Of a DNA stretch of 64,000 bases, positions 1 through 10,476 are shown one piece after another. The notes beneath the pieces are model-generated. The model was not told the DNA's origin. It did not search any database and was given only the letters and a program-made list of their open reading frames with translations. How positions within the stretch are numbered: position 1 is the first letter of the stretch; every line of letters starts with the position of its first letter. Source of the stretch: Undaria pinnatifida (lineage: Eukaryota > Sar > Phaeophyceae > Laminariales > Alariaceae); contig JABAKD010000029.1 of assembly GCA_012845835.1 (NCBI GenBank), positions 5,489,405-5,553,404 of the forward strand, read 5' to 3'. A program made the translations under genes and the position numbers.

Positions 1-260
1 ACTCTTTTTGGGGGGACAAATTTACTTGAAGTTAGTATAGGGAGGGGTTTTGGGCCTCTAAAGGGGTTATGCTCCGATAGAGGTAGTAAGGTATACCTCT
101 TTTTGGCGATTTTTTTTTTTCGGAACGGCGGGATTCCTTAGCGCCTTCACAACTGGAAACCCTTTTGGGGGACAAGTTTACTTCAAGTTAGTATGGGGAG
201 GGATTTTGGGGCTCTAAAGGGGTTATCCCCGTTGAGACTCTTTATCGGAGGGCAAAAGGG
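1..260. repeat. Tandem repeat copy pair of a dispersed G-rich repeat
   Basis: Two copies of a segment beginning GGGGGACAARTTTACTTSAAG lie about 160 bp apart. Both carry a TTTTGGGSCTCTAAAGGGGTTAT block. Related text (TTTTGGGGCTCTAGAGAG) recurs near 51570, just outside a MITE copy, so this is a dispersed family and not a local slip. A CCGATAGAGGTAG stretch near 74 resembles the terminal repeat of the MITE family at 20283 and 51628. Nothing coding is visible. The SDHB intron upstream of 898 probably includes it. Confidence 0.5.
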
Positions 261-779
261 GTTAAACTAGAGGACGATTGCAGCATGGGTCACACGGCGG
301 TGTTTTTTCGCGGGCTTGTGGGGTAGGTTTTCTGTGGCCGTATCCGAACGGTGCACTGCAAGGGAGTGCACGGCACAGGCAGGACGATAGCAAAAAATCG
401 TTGCTTCTGCAAGCGCGCTCAAAACCTGTTTTTTTTTTTTTTGACGATTCGATAGGAAAACGTGTTTCCCTCCCGGATTTTATTTCTGTAACTGTACACG
501 CTCGGGTCCCCAAAGAGGGTTGAGGTGGTGGGTGGCCTCTTGGGAGCACACGAATACGCGCGAGGCATGCGTGCCTCCCCCCCCCCCCCCCCTCATACCG
601 ATGCCGGTTCTGATGCAATTGCTATATATGCCATCGATGATCCACTGCCCATGCCACTGCCAATGCGACGGCCAATGTTACTGCCGATGCCACCTATTCC
701 ACCTATTCCACATATGATGCCACTGCATCGCTTCTATTGTCACTGCTGATGCCACTGCCGGTAACACTTTCTAAAACCA

Positions 780-872
780 CTGCTAATGCCGATGCCACTG
801 CTCATGCCACTGCTCATGCCACTGCTCATGTCACTGCCGCTGCTAATGCCACTGCTAATGCCACTGCCTATA
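780..872. repeat. 12-bp minisatellite inside SDHB intron
   Basis: An ATGCCACTGCT(C/A) unit of 12 bp is repeated about seven times with small changes. Looser, related units extend upstream from about 640. It ends about 25 bp before the acceptor of the SDHB exon at 898, so it lies in the intron. The Met/Pro/Leu-rich peptides it can encode are artefacts of the repeat. Confidence 0.75.
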
Positions 873-897
873 TGCCGATACTGCTGCGAACGTTTAG

Positions 898-1448
898 GCA
901 TACCGCTGGATAGACGACTCGCGAGACGACTTCACGAAAGAGCGCATCGAAGCCCTGGACGACGCCTACAAACTCTTCCGGTGAGAAGAGAGGAGCCCAA
1001 AAAGTAACATGGAACAGAAGCGCATCGAATGCAATAAATATCCAACAATGGGAAAGTCTGGAATACTTCGTATATATATATTGAGCCCAAACAAAGGACG
1101 TACGCACCTCATAACACGAGCGATCGAAGTATCATGCACAGTTTGGAAACAAGTTTTCGACGAAATCCTCGATCTCGCCGATGAAAGTTTTTTTTTTTTC
1201 AAGTTTTTTATAACGATAACTGAAAACTAAATAAAAAGTGGATACCATCTCCTTGGAACAGCGGTAAACGGGTACGTCCTTCGGTACTGTCGCCCCTCCC
1301 CACCTCCCACTCCCTCCCCTAACACAACCGCTCCGCACCGCGCACTCCCAGGTGTCACACGATCATGAACTGCACCAAGACTTGCCCCAAGCACCTGAAC
1401 CCCGGGAAGGCCATCGCCAACATCAAGAAAAGGGTTCACGCCCTCTAA
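898..1448 (+). CDS. SDHB: Succinate dehydrogenase iron-sulfur subunit, last two exons (partial)
   Basis: This is the C-terminal end of the iron-sulfur subunit of mitochondrial complex II, which passes electrons from the flavoprotein subunit to ubiquinone. Exon 898-980 follows GTTTAG and reads [20 protein letters not shown] and onward to KLF, before GTGAG at 981. Exon 1352-1448 follows CCCAG and completes a split Arg codon (CG|G). It reads [20 protein letters not shown] and ends VHAL-stop. The C..IMNCTxxCPKxLNP signature supplies Cys ligands for the 3Fe-4S and 4Fe-4S clusters and is diagnostic of SdhB. The phases agree (2 then 1). The N-terminal 2Fe-2S domain and the first 4Fe-4S cysteines are not in the window and must lie left of it. 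The intron (981-1351) contains a repeat copy (1080-1200) shared with the 54-56 kb duplications. Confidence 0.95.
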
Positions 1449-3927
1449 GACACACTGCTTGGAGTTCGTGTGGGATGAGGGTTGCTGTCAGCGACATCGA
1501 GAAGTGGGTGCAACGCACTCTTGAGCCTGCTATGATATGGACGGGCTGGTTGACCCATTTTACGGGGGGAAATACTTGAAAATAGTGTTGATTTTTTTTT
1601 TTTGCGACAAAAAGCAGAGTTTTGGGAACTTGCGAGGGGTAATGCTAGGCTGCGTCGCCCCTTTGGGGTGGGGGGGCACTACTGGGGACTAGTGTGGCAG
1701 CAGTGGAAGGGTTGTAACGTTGTGGAGACTTGGGGAGGGGAAGCGACGACACAAAGTGACGATTTACAGCGTCGGCCGCCGCTTGATTGGCTTGATTGAG
1801 GGGTGCCATGTGCTACGATGAAGGTAAAACTTTTTTCCTGCTGAGGGCGGCTTGCTTGAGGAGCTCTTACGCGTTCTGAGGCAAACGCTAATTTTGAGCA
1901 AAAACAAAGTGAGACCCGATGACCAAAGCCATGGCCTAGCTAGGCACACAAGAAATTCATATTGCGAAAAAATCTTAATGCCTATGAATGCCTTTCCGAA
2001 GATTTTTGTGTGAAGGAGCCCATGTGTTTCAGAAGGGACAAAAAAACAAAGACCCCGAAAAGTGTACTCGTACCTCTGTTGTAGCGCGCGTCGGATGGCG
2101 AAGAAAAAAATGGTGGCCGAAGTACAACTGAGAGGAGTCGAGTCGGGGGGTTAGGCAACTGGCGCAGCTCACCCTTCCTCGTACTGCTCTGCGTTCGGTC
2201 TCCTCGTATCGTGGATGGTCAATACGACCAAACTAGTCGTTGGTTTTGGTCGCTGTACTATTTATTAATAGTTAAAATACGTCTGCCCCGGCCCTGTCAT
2301 AAAGCTAAATAGTTGGTTGAGCCTACCCACCCAGCAACCCACCCAGCAATCTACCCAGTTGACGTGGTGCGCAGTGCGGTGTGCGACTCGCCCGGGCAGT
2401 ATTAGGTTGATTGTTACTTTGGTTGGAGGGGGGGGGGGGGGGGGAGTAAGAGTGGCAGGGTCGCATCGGAGCGCGACGCGGCTGACCCGTAGCGTATTAT
2501 TACCCCAGGAGGCGGGAGGGGAGGGGGGGCAACGGTTGTCAGGGAGGGAGGGAGCGAGGGAGGAACGGAGGGGGGGAGGGGCAGAGTGGACTGTGCGTGG
2601 CAGACTTGTAGGCTATTAAGGCTATTACTACCACCACAGGAGGGAGGAGGGGGAACGAATGCTCTTGCTGGAGGAGTTGATCGGTTGCTTAATGGTTGGC
2701 TGCTTGGCTAATCAACCGGTTTGCTTGATTTATTTGTTCGATCAAGTTGATGGGTTAGTGGTTGTGTGTCGTGGCACTGTGTTTTGTGTACGCAGCGTTG
2801 CGGGATGTCGGCGATATGGTGGGAAAGGGGGTAATGAGCGCACGTGTTTGGCACAGGAGAGCAGCGACTTTTTTTCTTTCTTTTTTCTGGCCACACTAGA
2901 GAGCGAGAGGGTTATGAATTGTGTGCCCAACGACGGGTCTGGCGTGGTTGCCAACCACGTGAACAAAGCTTCAGGGGGGCTTAACCCCCCTCCCCCCCCC
3001 CCTCCTTCCCCCCCTCCCCAATATTTGCGCTCGTGTTCGCTTTTGCTTGCACGCGTTGGGGGAGAGGAAGGAGGTTGAGGCACGGGGGCAACATATCAAA
3101 AAACAATTATCACATCATCTATTTTTTTGTGTGACCAGAAAGAATATCGGTTCGCAAACGCTTGCGTCACATTTTGATTCGCTTGCGATTTTGTTTCGGG
3201 CGATGGAGATTGAGGAGGGGGGGGGTGGTCTCCGCCTCTCCCCACCCGACCTCGGATCCCGTCGATGTCGGAACCAAAATAACGACGGGTGCGATTTTGA
3301 CCGGCGACTACGAAGAGTGCGTCTCATTGTGAGTATCTGCATGCTGCGCGGTGTTTTGCAACTTATGTCGCAGTGGGGACAGGACAAACTCTCCACCCCA
3401 CCCCAGCATCCCGGGCTGTTTCGTGTGGTTGATTCTGCGTCCGTCGTTGTTTTCGGCATTTGTTCCCGCACACGGCTTATTTTATAACTAATTTTCAAGG
3501 ACGTCAGCCGTGAGTTTGACGAATTTCAGGTCAATACTCATCTTTATCCAGTAAGGCCGTTGCGGGGAAAACCCTCCTGCGAGTGGAGCCGGAAAAAAGG
3601 GAAGCCAGAGTGATACAAAAACATGATGTCATGTGTTCCCTATGCCTTTGCTTCGAACAAAGCTGCGGAGCCGCAACACACAGCAACGCTCGGAAGGAGG
3701 GTCTTCTGCTTGGGACAAGCTCGGAAGGAAGTTCTGCTCGGAACAAGGTTCCGGGTCGGGGGACAGGTAGGTGGCGCAAAGTGAGGGAGAAAGCGTCGTC
3801 CCGTGCCCTGCCAGTCCGTACTCATCGCGGCAAATAGACGTGTAATACCGCAAAACACACACATAAAGCAGTATCAACCACCAACCACCAGCACCCCACA
3901 CCAACGCTCGGAAGGAGACTTCTACAC

Positions 3928-4464
3928 ATGGGTGCGGCAGAAGCGTTGTCTCGAGCCGTGCATCGCGGCCAGAGTGCCCAGACTCTGCGCAACCGGAATT
4001 ACGTCGAAACGGCGGCTTGGGGCATCATCTTCAACCTCAACGCATTCATTCCCCCAGCCCGGCCTGGCCCTGCCCGCGAGATTTTCAGATCGTCCAACCT
4101 AGCCCGTGAATTTTTCCAACACTCGCCCCAACCCGCTGGCCCACCCGCGAAGATCCCTCTGAAAAAAACGCTGCCGACACGGGTTTTCCCGAGCGCACGT
4201 GGAGATAAGGTGGAAAAGAAGGGCCGGGGCGGACGGTTTCGCGCCTGGCTGGCACGCAGCTATCGAGGGAGGAGCATCGCACAAGTGTTACACTATACGG
4301 TTCACGCACCAGATAGATCACGATCTAGACAATCTAGATCATCTAGATCTTATATATGTCGTTGTGATATGGTGTGCAGCATCTGCGCAGTACGGATCCT
4401 ACACACAGCAAACCTGCACTATCATAGAACATGCAGATCGTCCGGCTCGCCCTGGGCAGCATGA
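3928..4464 (+). CDS. Possible hypothetical protein ORF (178 aa)
   Basis: I do not recognise this product. The ORF begins MGAAEALSRAVHRGQ, which would suit N-myristoylation. Its first half (to about residue 60) has a balanced amino-acid make-up with helix-like stretches. The second half turns Arg/Lys/Pro-rich and then runs into the dispersed repeat that starts near 4310, so the natural end is probably an earlier splice donor or the ORF is spurious. No donor in the right place is obvious, and no neighbour clarifies its role. Confidence 0.25.
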   Translation: MGAAEALSRAVHRGQSAQTLRNRNYVETAAWGIIFNLNAFIPPARPGPAREIFRSSNLAREFFQHSPQPAGPPAKIPLKKTLPTRVFPSARGDKVEKKGRGGRFRAWLARSYRGRSIAQVLHYTVHAPDRSRSRQSRSSRSYICRCDMVCSICAVRILHTANLHYHRTCRSSGSPWAA

Positions 4465-4490
4465 TCTAGGCCATGCAAATCATATACATA
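4310..4490. repeat. Dispersed repeat, copy 1 (GATCTAGAT family)
   Basis: It starts with CAGATAGATCACGATCTAGA and several CTAGATCAT units. It ends with an ACATGCAGATCG...GGGCAGCATGATCTAGGCCATGCAA block. The same order of blocks is found at 24876-25045 in the same orientation, with a different middle part. The CTAGATCATCTAGATC start is itself nearly palindromic. Confidence 0.6.
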
Positions 4491-6132
4491 TATAAACCAG
4501 GGATTAGTCTGCCGTGTAAGACTCATACAACTATAACGGGTCTGATTTGTCACGTGTGCAAACTTCAACCTAGTGTGATTCTCGGATTAGACACCATGTT
4601 ACATAATAAATATTTGTGCAGGCATAGCTCAACGACCATGGTACTTGTGGTCGCCAGGGCTCGTCAGGTATAATTCTGTGTTACATCCATCCCCAGGTTT
4701 CCTATACCCCGGATAGATCTCCGGGTTTCTTGGTGGGTGTGGATTGTTGCCCGACGCGTGCAACGGATTGCTGGCGCTGTTGTAAAACAGCGCGCACAGC
4801 GCTCACTTGACTCTGTGCAACACACATGTACTTTTTCTTTCGATAGGGTCGGAGGTGACCCTCTAAGACTATTTCAGGGTGCTTGAGCGATCGTAGCCAT
4901 AAGCTGAGTATCCACTCTTTTGTCAATATACTTATCGCACAATAGACGCGTCCAGTGTCATGCGTGTTGTCATCGTACTGTACACTCGGTGCATGTATGA
5001 TATCCGAAGCTGTACCGACAAGGCAGGGTCTTACTTTACGAAGAGAGCTTTGAATTGTTTCGATTCACCGTAGCATGTGGTCGTCATACGAGGGTTCTGG
5101 GGATCGGTGGGTCCTGCATACGCGGTGCGAGGGGCCTCCATGAGAGCGAGGGAGAGGCGGCGGTGCTCTTGGTCCCTATCGTATCGAGAAAGAGGCCGCC
5201 AAGGGGCGAGCATTCCCGCGACCGCACTCCTCCCCAGCACATCCCCATCCAAAGGATCAAGGCAACGGGAAAAGTGTGGTTATGCTTGCACGCTTGGCCA
5301 GGACAGCGTATCCCAACAGTTAAAAATCAAAATGAAGCTGTACACTATATCATACCAGGTAGGTAATTTATGCCGTCAGCTCAGCACGACAGAACCACCA
5401 AACCAACGAAGGGGCATGCTTGACCTACAACGACCACATCTCATGCAACATGCCCTGATGTAAGGTTATATAATCTATTGAGCATCTTAACAATTCCCAA
5501 AGGGAAACATATTTTCAGAGGTCTCGCCTAACAATGGTAACAAACAGCCTCCATCAGTCGCCAACTATACTGCATAACTCAGCACCTTGAAGTGCTACTC
5601 CCCCCAGCCCGGTGCGCGATCGGCTCGCGACCCCCGATGAGGCTCAGAATATACCGGTCCACAAGAAGCACGAAGGGGCCAGTTAGGCACTCCAATCAGA
5701 ACACAAGCAAAAACGACGATGGCGCCCCTTCCTAGTTATTTAGTCGTTTCTTTTAAAAATAACTAAAGCCCTTCTTGAGGGATGCAGGTAGAACACGCAC
5801 GGTCTGCTTAGATATCACGCAACATGCTACAACCTGAGAACCACGTAACAACTGCAGTAAGCAATCGGCCGAACTCACAGCTGACGCATATGTAACACCA
5901 GGTGTACCCTATTAAAACAAAAAACAGAAAATAACAAAGAACCGGTGCAAGACCAGGTCCCCGAATCCTGCCTGCCCCACCCCGCGACCCTCATCTCCTT
6001 CCTGGTCTGCTATCGTCCCTCCGCGCCGCTTCAGGAGTGAGGCATAGACTATCCGCAGCAGCTTTACATCCTGTCCCCCCTCTCTTTGGCAATCATTTCT
6101 CGATCTATCTCCTTCGAGGGGTTCCGCCTGCG

Positions 6133-9100
6133 TCATCGGTGATGATGCCCACCGCCCACGGCGCCACCGAAATCGACTCCTTGGGGCCCAGGGCCTTGCA
6201 GGGGGGGAGAGGATAGCAGCACCGGTACAAGATGACCGTGCCCCTGTGGCTGCAGCTGCTGTGGCTGCAGCTGCTGCAGCTGCGGCGGCGGCTGCTGCTG
6301 AAACTGCTGCTGCGGCTGCTGCTGCGGCTGCTGCTGCAGCTGCTGCGGGGGCTGCTGCTGCTGCACGAGCACCTGTGGCTGAAGCCGTGCCTGCTGTGGC
6401 TGTTGAATGATAAATTGGTGCGGCTGCTGTTGTTGCTCTTGCGGATGCAGCGGTTGCTGCTGCACCATAATAAACGGCTGCGACTGCTGTTGTGGCTGAA
6501 CCTGCTCTTCCAGCTGATACTGGTGGTTCTGCTCAAATTGCGGCTGCTTTTGCTGAGACACAAAAACCTGCCTCGGCTGCTGCTGCACCATCTGCCCAGG
6601 CTGCTGCTGCTTCAAATGCCACGGTTCCGGACCCCACTGGTCTATCTGTTGCTCCTGATGTTGATGTTGCTGTTGTTGCTGCTGTTGATGTTGCAGTAGC
6701 TGCGGCTGCTGCTGAAGCTGCTGCGGTGGCTGCTGCGGCTGTGGAACAAACTGCGCTGCAGGTGGTCCATTCTCCCGCTGGCCCGTCCCATCACCTCCCC
6801 TTACATTGCCAACAGCACCACCATCCAGACTGCCACCGCTAGGCAATACAGGTCTGGGAGCCCAACCTTGCGCCTGAAGGAGCAAGTCGGCCGAGGGTTT
6901 CGCGGTATATCCAACGGTTTCAACCTGCCGCCAATCATCATCTAGCCCGCCGCCTCCACCGCTACCACTGCGTTCGGAATCTCGCCCGCCATCGCGTCGG
7001 GCATAGCTGGAGGTTCTGCGCCCAGACCTTGTCAAACAAACGCGTGAGGAAGGAGTTGAGGCCAAGGAGGCAGGGTAGCGCGCGCGGGCGGGGAGGGTGG
7101 GATTGTGTTGGAAACGGCTTGTCCAGGGCATTTGGCGGTGTGTATGTCAATACCTGAATCTGGTAGTTACAACATCACAGCGGCATGAATGTACGTTTTC
7201 CATGGGCTGAGTGTGGCCACACAGCACGCATAACTCTCTCACGCTAGCTCTCCCTCTCTCTCCTTCTCTCTCCGTTTTTCTATCTCTCCCCCTCCCCCCA
7301 ACCCTCCCTCCTTCCCCGCTACAGTAACTCAGCCCTTTCTCCGAGTCCAACGCGCACAGCAACAAACAGCCGCAGTCCGCGACGCGCAACCCTAGCTCGC
7401 AAGACTTACGCTTCCGCCGGACCGCGCCCTTTCCCCTCTTCTTCGCGAGACCCCGCCTTTCGGCTCGCCTCGGGCTCCTCGCGTCTCCTTCTCCAAGCCC
7501 TGCCCCTCCCATCCGACCGACGGCCGCGAGAGCGACTCCGGCTACCACTTCGAGATGGTCGGTGCCGCCGGCCTTCAACACGCGTCAGACTACCACCTCT
7601 ACTGCCGCTGCCGCTACCGCTGCTGCTGCCGCTGCGGCTCAAGCCCCTCTCTCTTCTCCTCGTCCTCCCCCGCCCCCTCCGCCGCTTGTTGCTCTTCTGC
7701 GCCTCTGGCTGCTGCTGCGCTGCCTTGGGCTCCTCTCGCCGAACTGTGACCTCTCCGGGGTCGTAAGCGTTCGGGTCGAACTGGTCGGGGTCGTAGGAGT
7801 CCCGCCGGTCGAGCGCAGCTTCGTCGGCAGTCCCACCGGCAGTAGTGTCGCCGGCCTTCCCTCCACTATCACTGCCCCCGCCGTCACCACCACCGCTACT
7901 GCCACCGCTACCACCACCGGCCACGTCTCCTGCGCCATCCTCCTCGACAAAATCGACATTCCCGCCGCCCTCCTCGCCATCAATGCCTTCACCTTTTCCA
8001 TTTTTTTTCCTTCCGCTGTCAGCGTCAGTGTTGGCGTCAGCGTCTTGCCCTCTCACTTGCTCTCCGCCTTGTCTTTTGTCGGCGTCGCCCCCTGCGCCCG
8101 AGGGCGACGACGGCTCGACACGGCGGCGGCGGTGGTGCCGGTGGCGTCGGTGCGATAACGACGGCGGCGGAGATACAGATAGCGACAGCTCTTGGCCGCT
8201 GAATTTCGGGCTGCTGCTCCTGCTGCTGCTGCTACTACTACGGCGGTGGTGGCGACGGTTGTGGCGGTTTCGGCGGCGGCGGTGGTGTCTGCGGCTACTG
8301 CTGCTTCTACTCCTGCTACTACTCCTCCCCCCACCCCCCCCGTCGCCGTTGTCGCCGTCATCACCACCTTCAGTCCGTCTCACCTCCCCCTGCCGTCGCC
8401 GGCGTAAATCGCGCGACCACCCCCCGTCATCTCTCCCCCCCTCCGCCGCCCGTGACCCTTCTCCTGGGCCGCGGAAAGACTCGCCAGCGCGGGGACCACT
8501 GCGGGGGGGGCTCCTACTATCATCCCTGGATTTCCAAGGCCTCCAAGAATCATCATCAGTGGTCGGGTGCATTCCGCGCTCCCAACTGCCACGCGCGCCG
8601 CCGCCGCCGCGATAGTCGCTCCGCGAGGGATCCTCCCGGCGACGATGTCTATTGAGGTGCTCGCCGGATGCACCCGCGCCCCCGCCGTCAGATCCCGCTC
8701 GCTCCCCGTGAGCCCCAGGAGACATGACTGGTTCGGACACGACCGCGACGACGGGACCGTCACGCGAAACGGTGGTAGAAAAAGGCCACGAGCCTGCCCT
8801 TCTGACGTTGGGGTGCTGGTGCTCGCTACCACCACCGTCACCGCCACCTTCACCTCCCCCTCCACCTCCCTTCCACCGATCACCGCCGCCGTTAATTTCA
8901 CCCGGTGATACCATCCTCCCTGGATTTCCAATTCCTCTAGCGTTCATCAACGGGATTTCCGCCGCAGCCGTCCCCGTCCAACCCCCAGGAGCACCTCCGG
9001 CGGTATCGCCGCTCGCCGTTCGCATGATCCGTTCAATGACGTGCGGAGGGACGCCTTCCTGAAGGGCCACAGCCGCCCAAGAAGTCGAGGATGGGTCGAT

Positions 9101-9952
9101 GCCTCCGCGAAGAGGAGAGGAAAGGGTAGAAGGGGGAGGGGGGGCAAGAGAACCGAAAGCTTGGGGATAAGCGGCGGCTCTGGCTCCGCCTCCTCCCATT
9201 TCGCCTCCTATTCCACCCCCGACACCACCTCCCCCACTGAAACCGCCCCCAACCCCGCCCCCAGCTCCGATTCCGCCTCGAAACCCGTCCACAACTCCAA
9301 CTCCGCCTCCAACCGCGCTTCCGACTCCCATCAGGCTTCCGGATCCGTCAACAACTCCAATTCTTCCTCCCAGTCTGCCCCTGACCCCACTTCTTCCTCC
9401 CCCCCCGCCCCTGACTCCTACCCCAAGCGAAGTTTGGCTACGGTAGCCATACCCATTATCGTTGCTACCCCCACCTCTGTCGCCACCGCCGCGGCCGCGT
9501 CCGCGGTTGCCGCCGCGAAAGACAGAGAGTACTTGTCCTCGTGCCACCCCTCCCCGGGACGAGGCCTCATGTTGCTCCTGCTGCGGCTGCTGCGGCCATT
9601 CCGGCCGGTTGGCCTCCGCGTACAGCACGGGGGGGTAGGGCTGCTCCTGGTCCGGCTCCACGTTTGGCTCCACCCTATGCTCCGCCTCAGGGTCTGCCCC
9701 AGGTCCCGCCACGGGCTCCCCTCCAAGCTCAACCCTACTCTGCTGCCGCCGCTGCCGCTGCTGTTGTTGCTGCGGCTGCTGTTGCTGCTGCTGCGGCTGC
9801 TGCAGTGACTGCTGTCGCTGTTGCTGCCGCGGTTGCCGCTGCGGCCGAGGTTCCGGCTCCGGGGGTCTATCCTTGGGCAAGAATATCTTGGTGGGCAGAC
9901 GTTTGAGCCTGGTCTTTGTGTACGCCCAGTCGCGGTTAGGAAATAGCGACAT
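6133..9952 (-). CDS. RS-domain and polyQ-rich protein of unknown function (two exons)
   Basis: I recognise no catalytic domain. Exon 9952-7410 starts MSLFPNRDWAYTKTRLKRLP and passes through a polyQ tract, Gly-rich repeats and a helical patch (HVIERIMRTASGD, about residue 310). It then has long Arg/Ser blocks ([10 protein letters not shown]) and an acidic Gly-rich stretch. It ends GPAE plus GC at a GTAAGT donor. Exon 7027-6133 follows GACAAG, completes the Ala codon, and encodes a short Ser/Arg/Gly region, a WRQVETVGYTAKPSADLLLQ segment, about 170 residues of Q-rich sequence and a stop. The phases match and give about 1145 residues. RS domains are typical of nuclear splicing factors and polyQ/RS proteins of speckles, so a nuclear RNA-related role is an inference. 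The ATG at 9952 follows a possible acceptor (CTGCCAG), so further 5' exons are possible. Codon GC is high, and homopolymer-like CAG/CTG runs are likely to vary in length. Confidence 0.75.
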
Positions 9953-10082
9953 ATTCCTGGCAGGCGGCAGCGCGGTTGTTAAGGCAGAGCGAGGGGTTAG
10001 GCGTGCTAGTCAGAGACGATGCGCAAGAGGCGGTGGTGGAGGCAGTGCTCACTGAAGAAGGAGCGGGGGACGGGACGGGACG

Positions 10083-10100
10083 GGGGGGGGGGGGGGGGGG
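10083..10100. repeat. Poly-G tract
   Basis: An uninterrupted run of about 18 G follows GGGACGGGACGG, upstream of the 5' end of the - strand RS gene. It is liable to length variation and quadruplex formation. Confidence 0.7.
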
Positions 10101-10476
10101 TCGAGCGTAAGATAACAGCCTTCTCATTGAACAGCAGACACTACGGTGGACTGCCCCCGTATGAAACTTCCGCAACAAAAAATTGAAAAACCTCCTACAA
10201 GAAAATGCGGCAGCGAAAATCCTCACAAGAAAGTTCTTCAAGCAAGTTCTACACGAAACCTCCACACAAAAGTGCCGCGAGAAAGTTATTCACGAACAAA
10301 TCTGGTACGGTATGATAAACGAAAAGTTCGAGTAGGACTAAGAACGATCGCGTAATTGCTGCAGACCGAGTGAACGCGCATTCCGCCAAAGGGTGCGGGG
10401 TTCTTCACAAAAGCCCTCGGTTGACTCGAAGGCCATCCCAAAGTCAACCCCATTTGGTGCGGCGGTGTTTCTTTTC

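Larger units (their letters stand above)
1449..6132. other. Gene-poor, low-complexity interval
   Basis: I see no convincing spliced gene here. The interval holds poly-G and G/A-rich tracts (around 2430, 2520-2600 and 2650), poly-C/poly-T tracts (2985-3015), AT-rich stretches and a dispersed repeat at 4310-4500. A 178-codon ORF at 3928-4464 is treated separately. The other open frames overlap in several frames over skewed sequence and look like compositional artefacts. Confidence 0.5.

Noticed and set aside
7562-8615. Long + strand Ser/Pro/Leu-rich frames opposite the RS gene
   Set aside because: They are antisense shadows of Arg/Ser and Gly codons. The - strand frame has matching splice phases and a coherent product.
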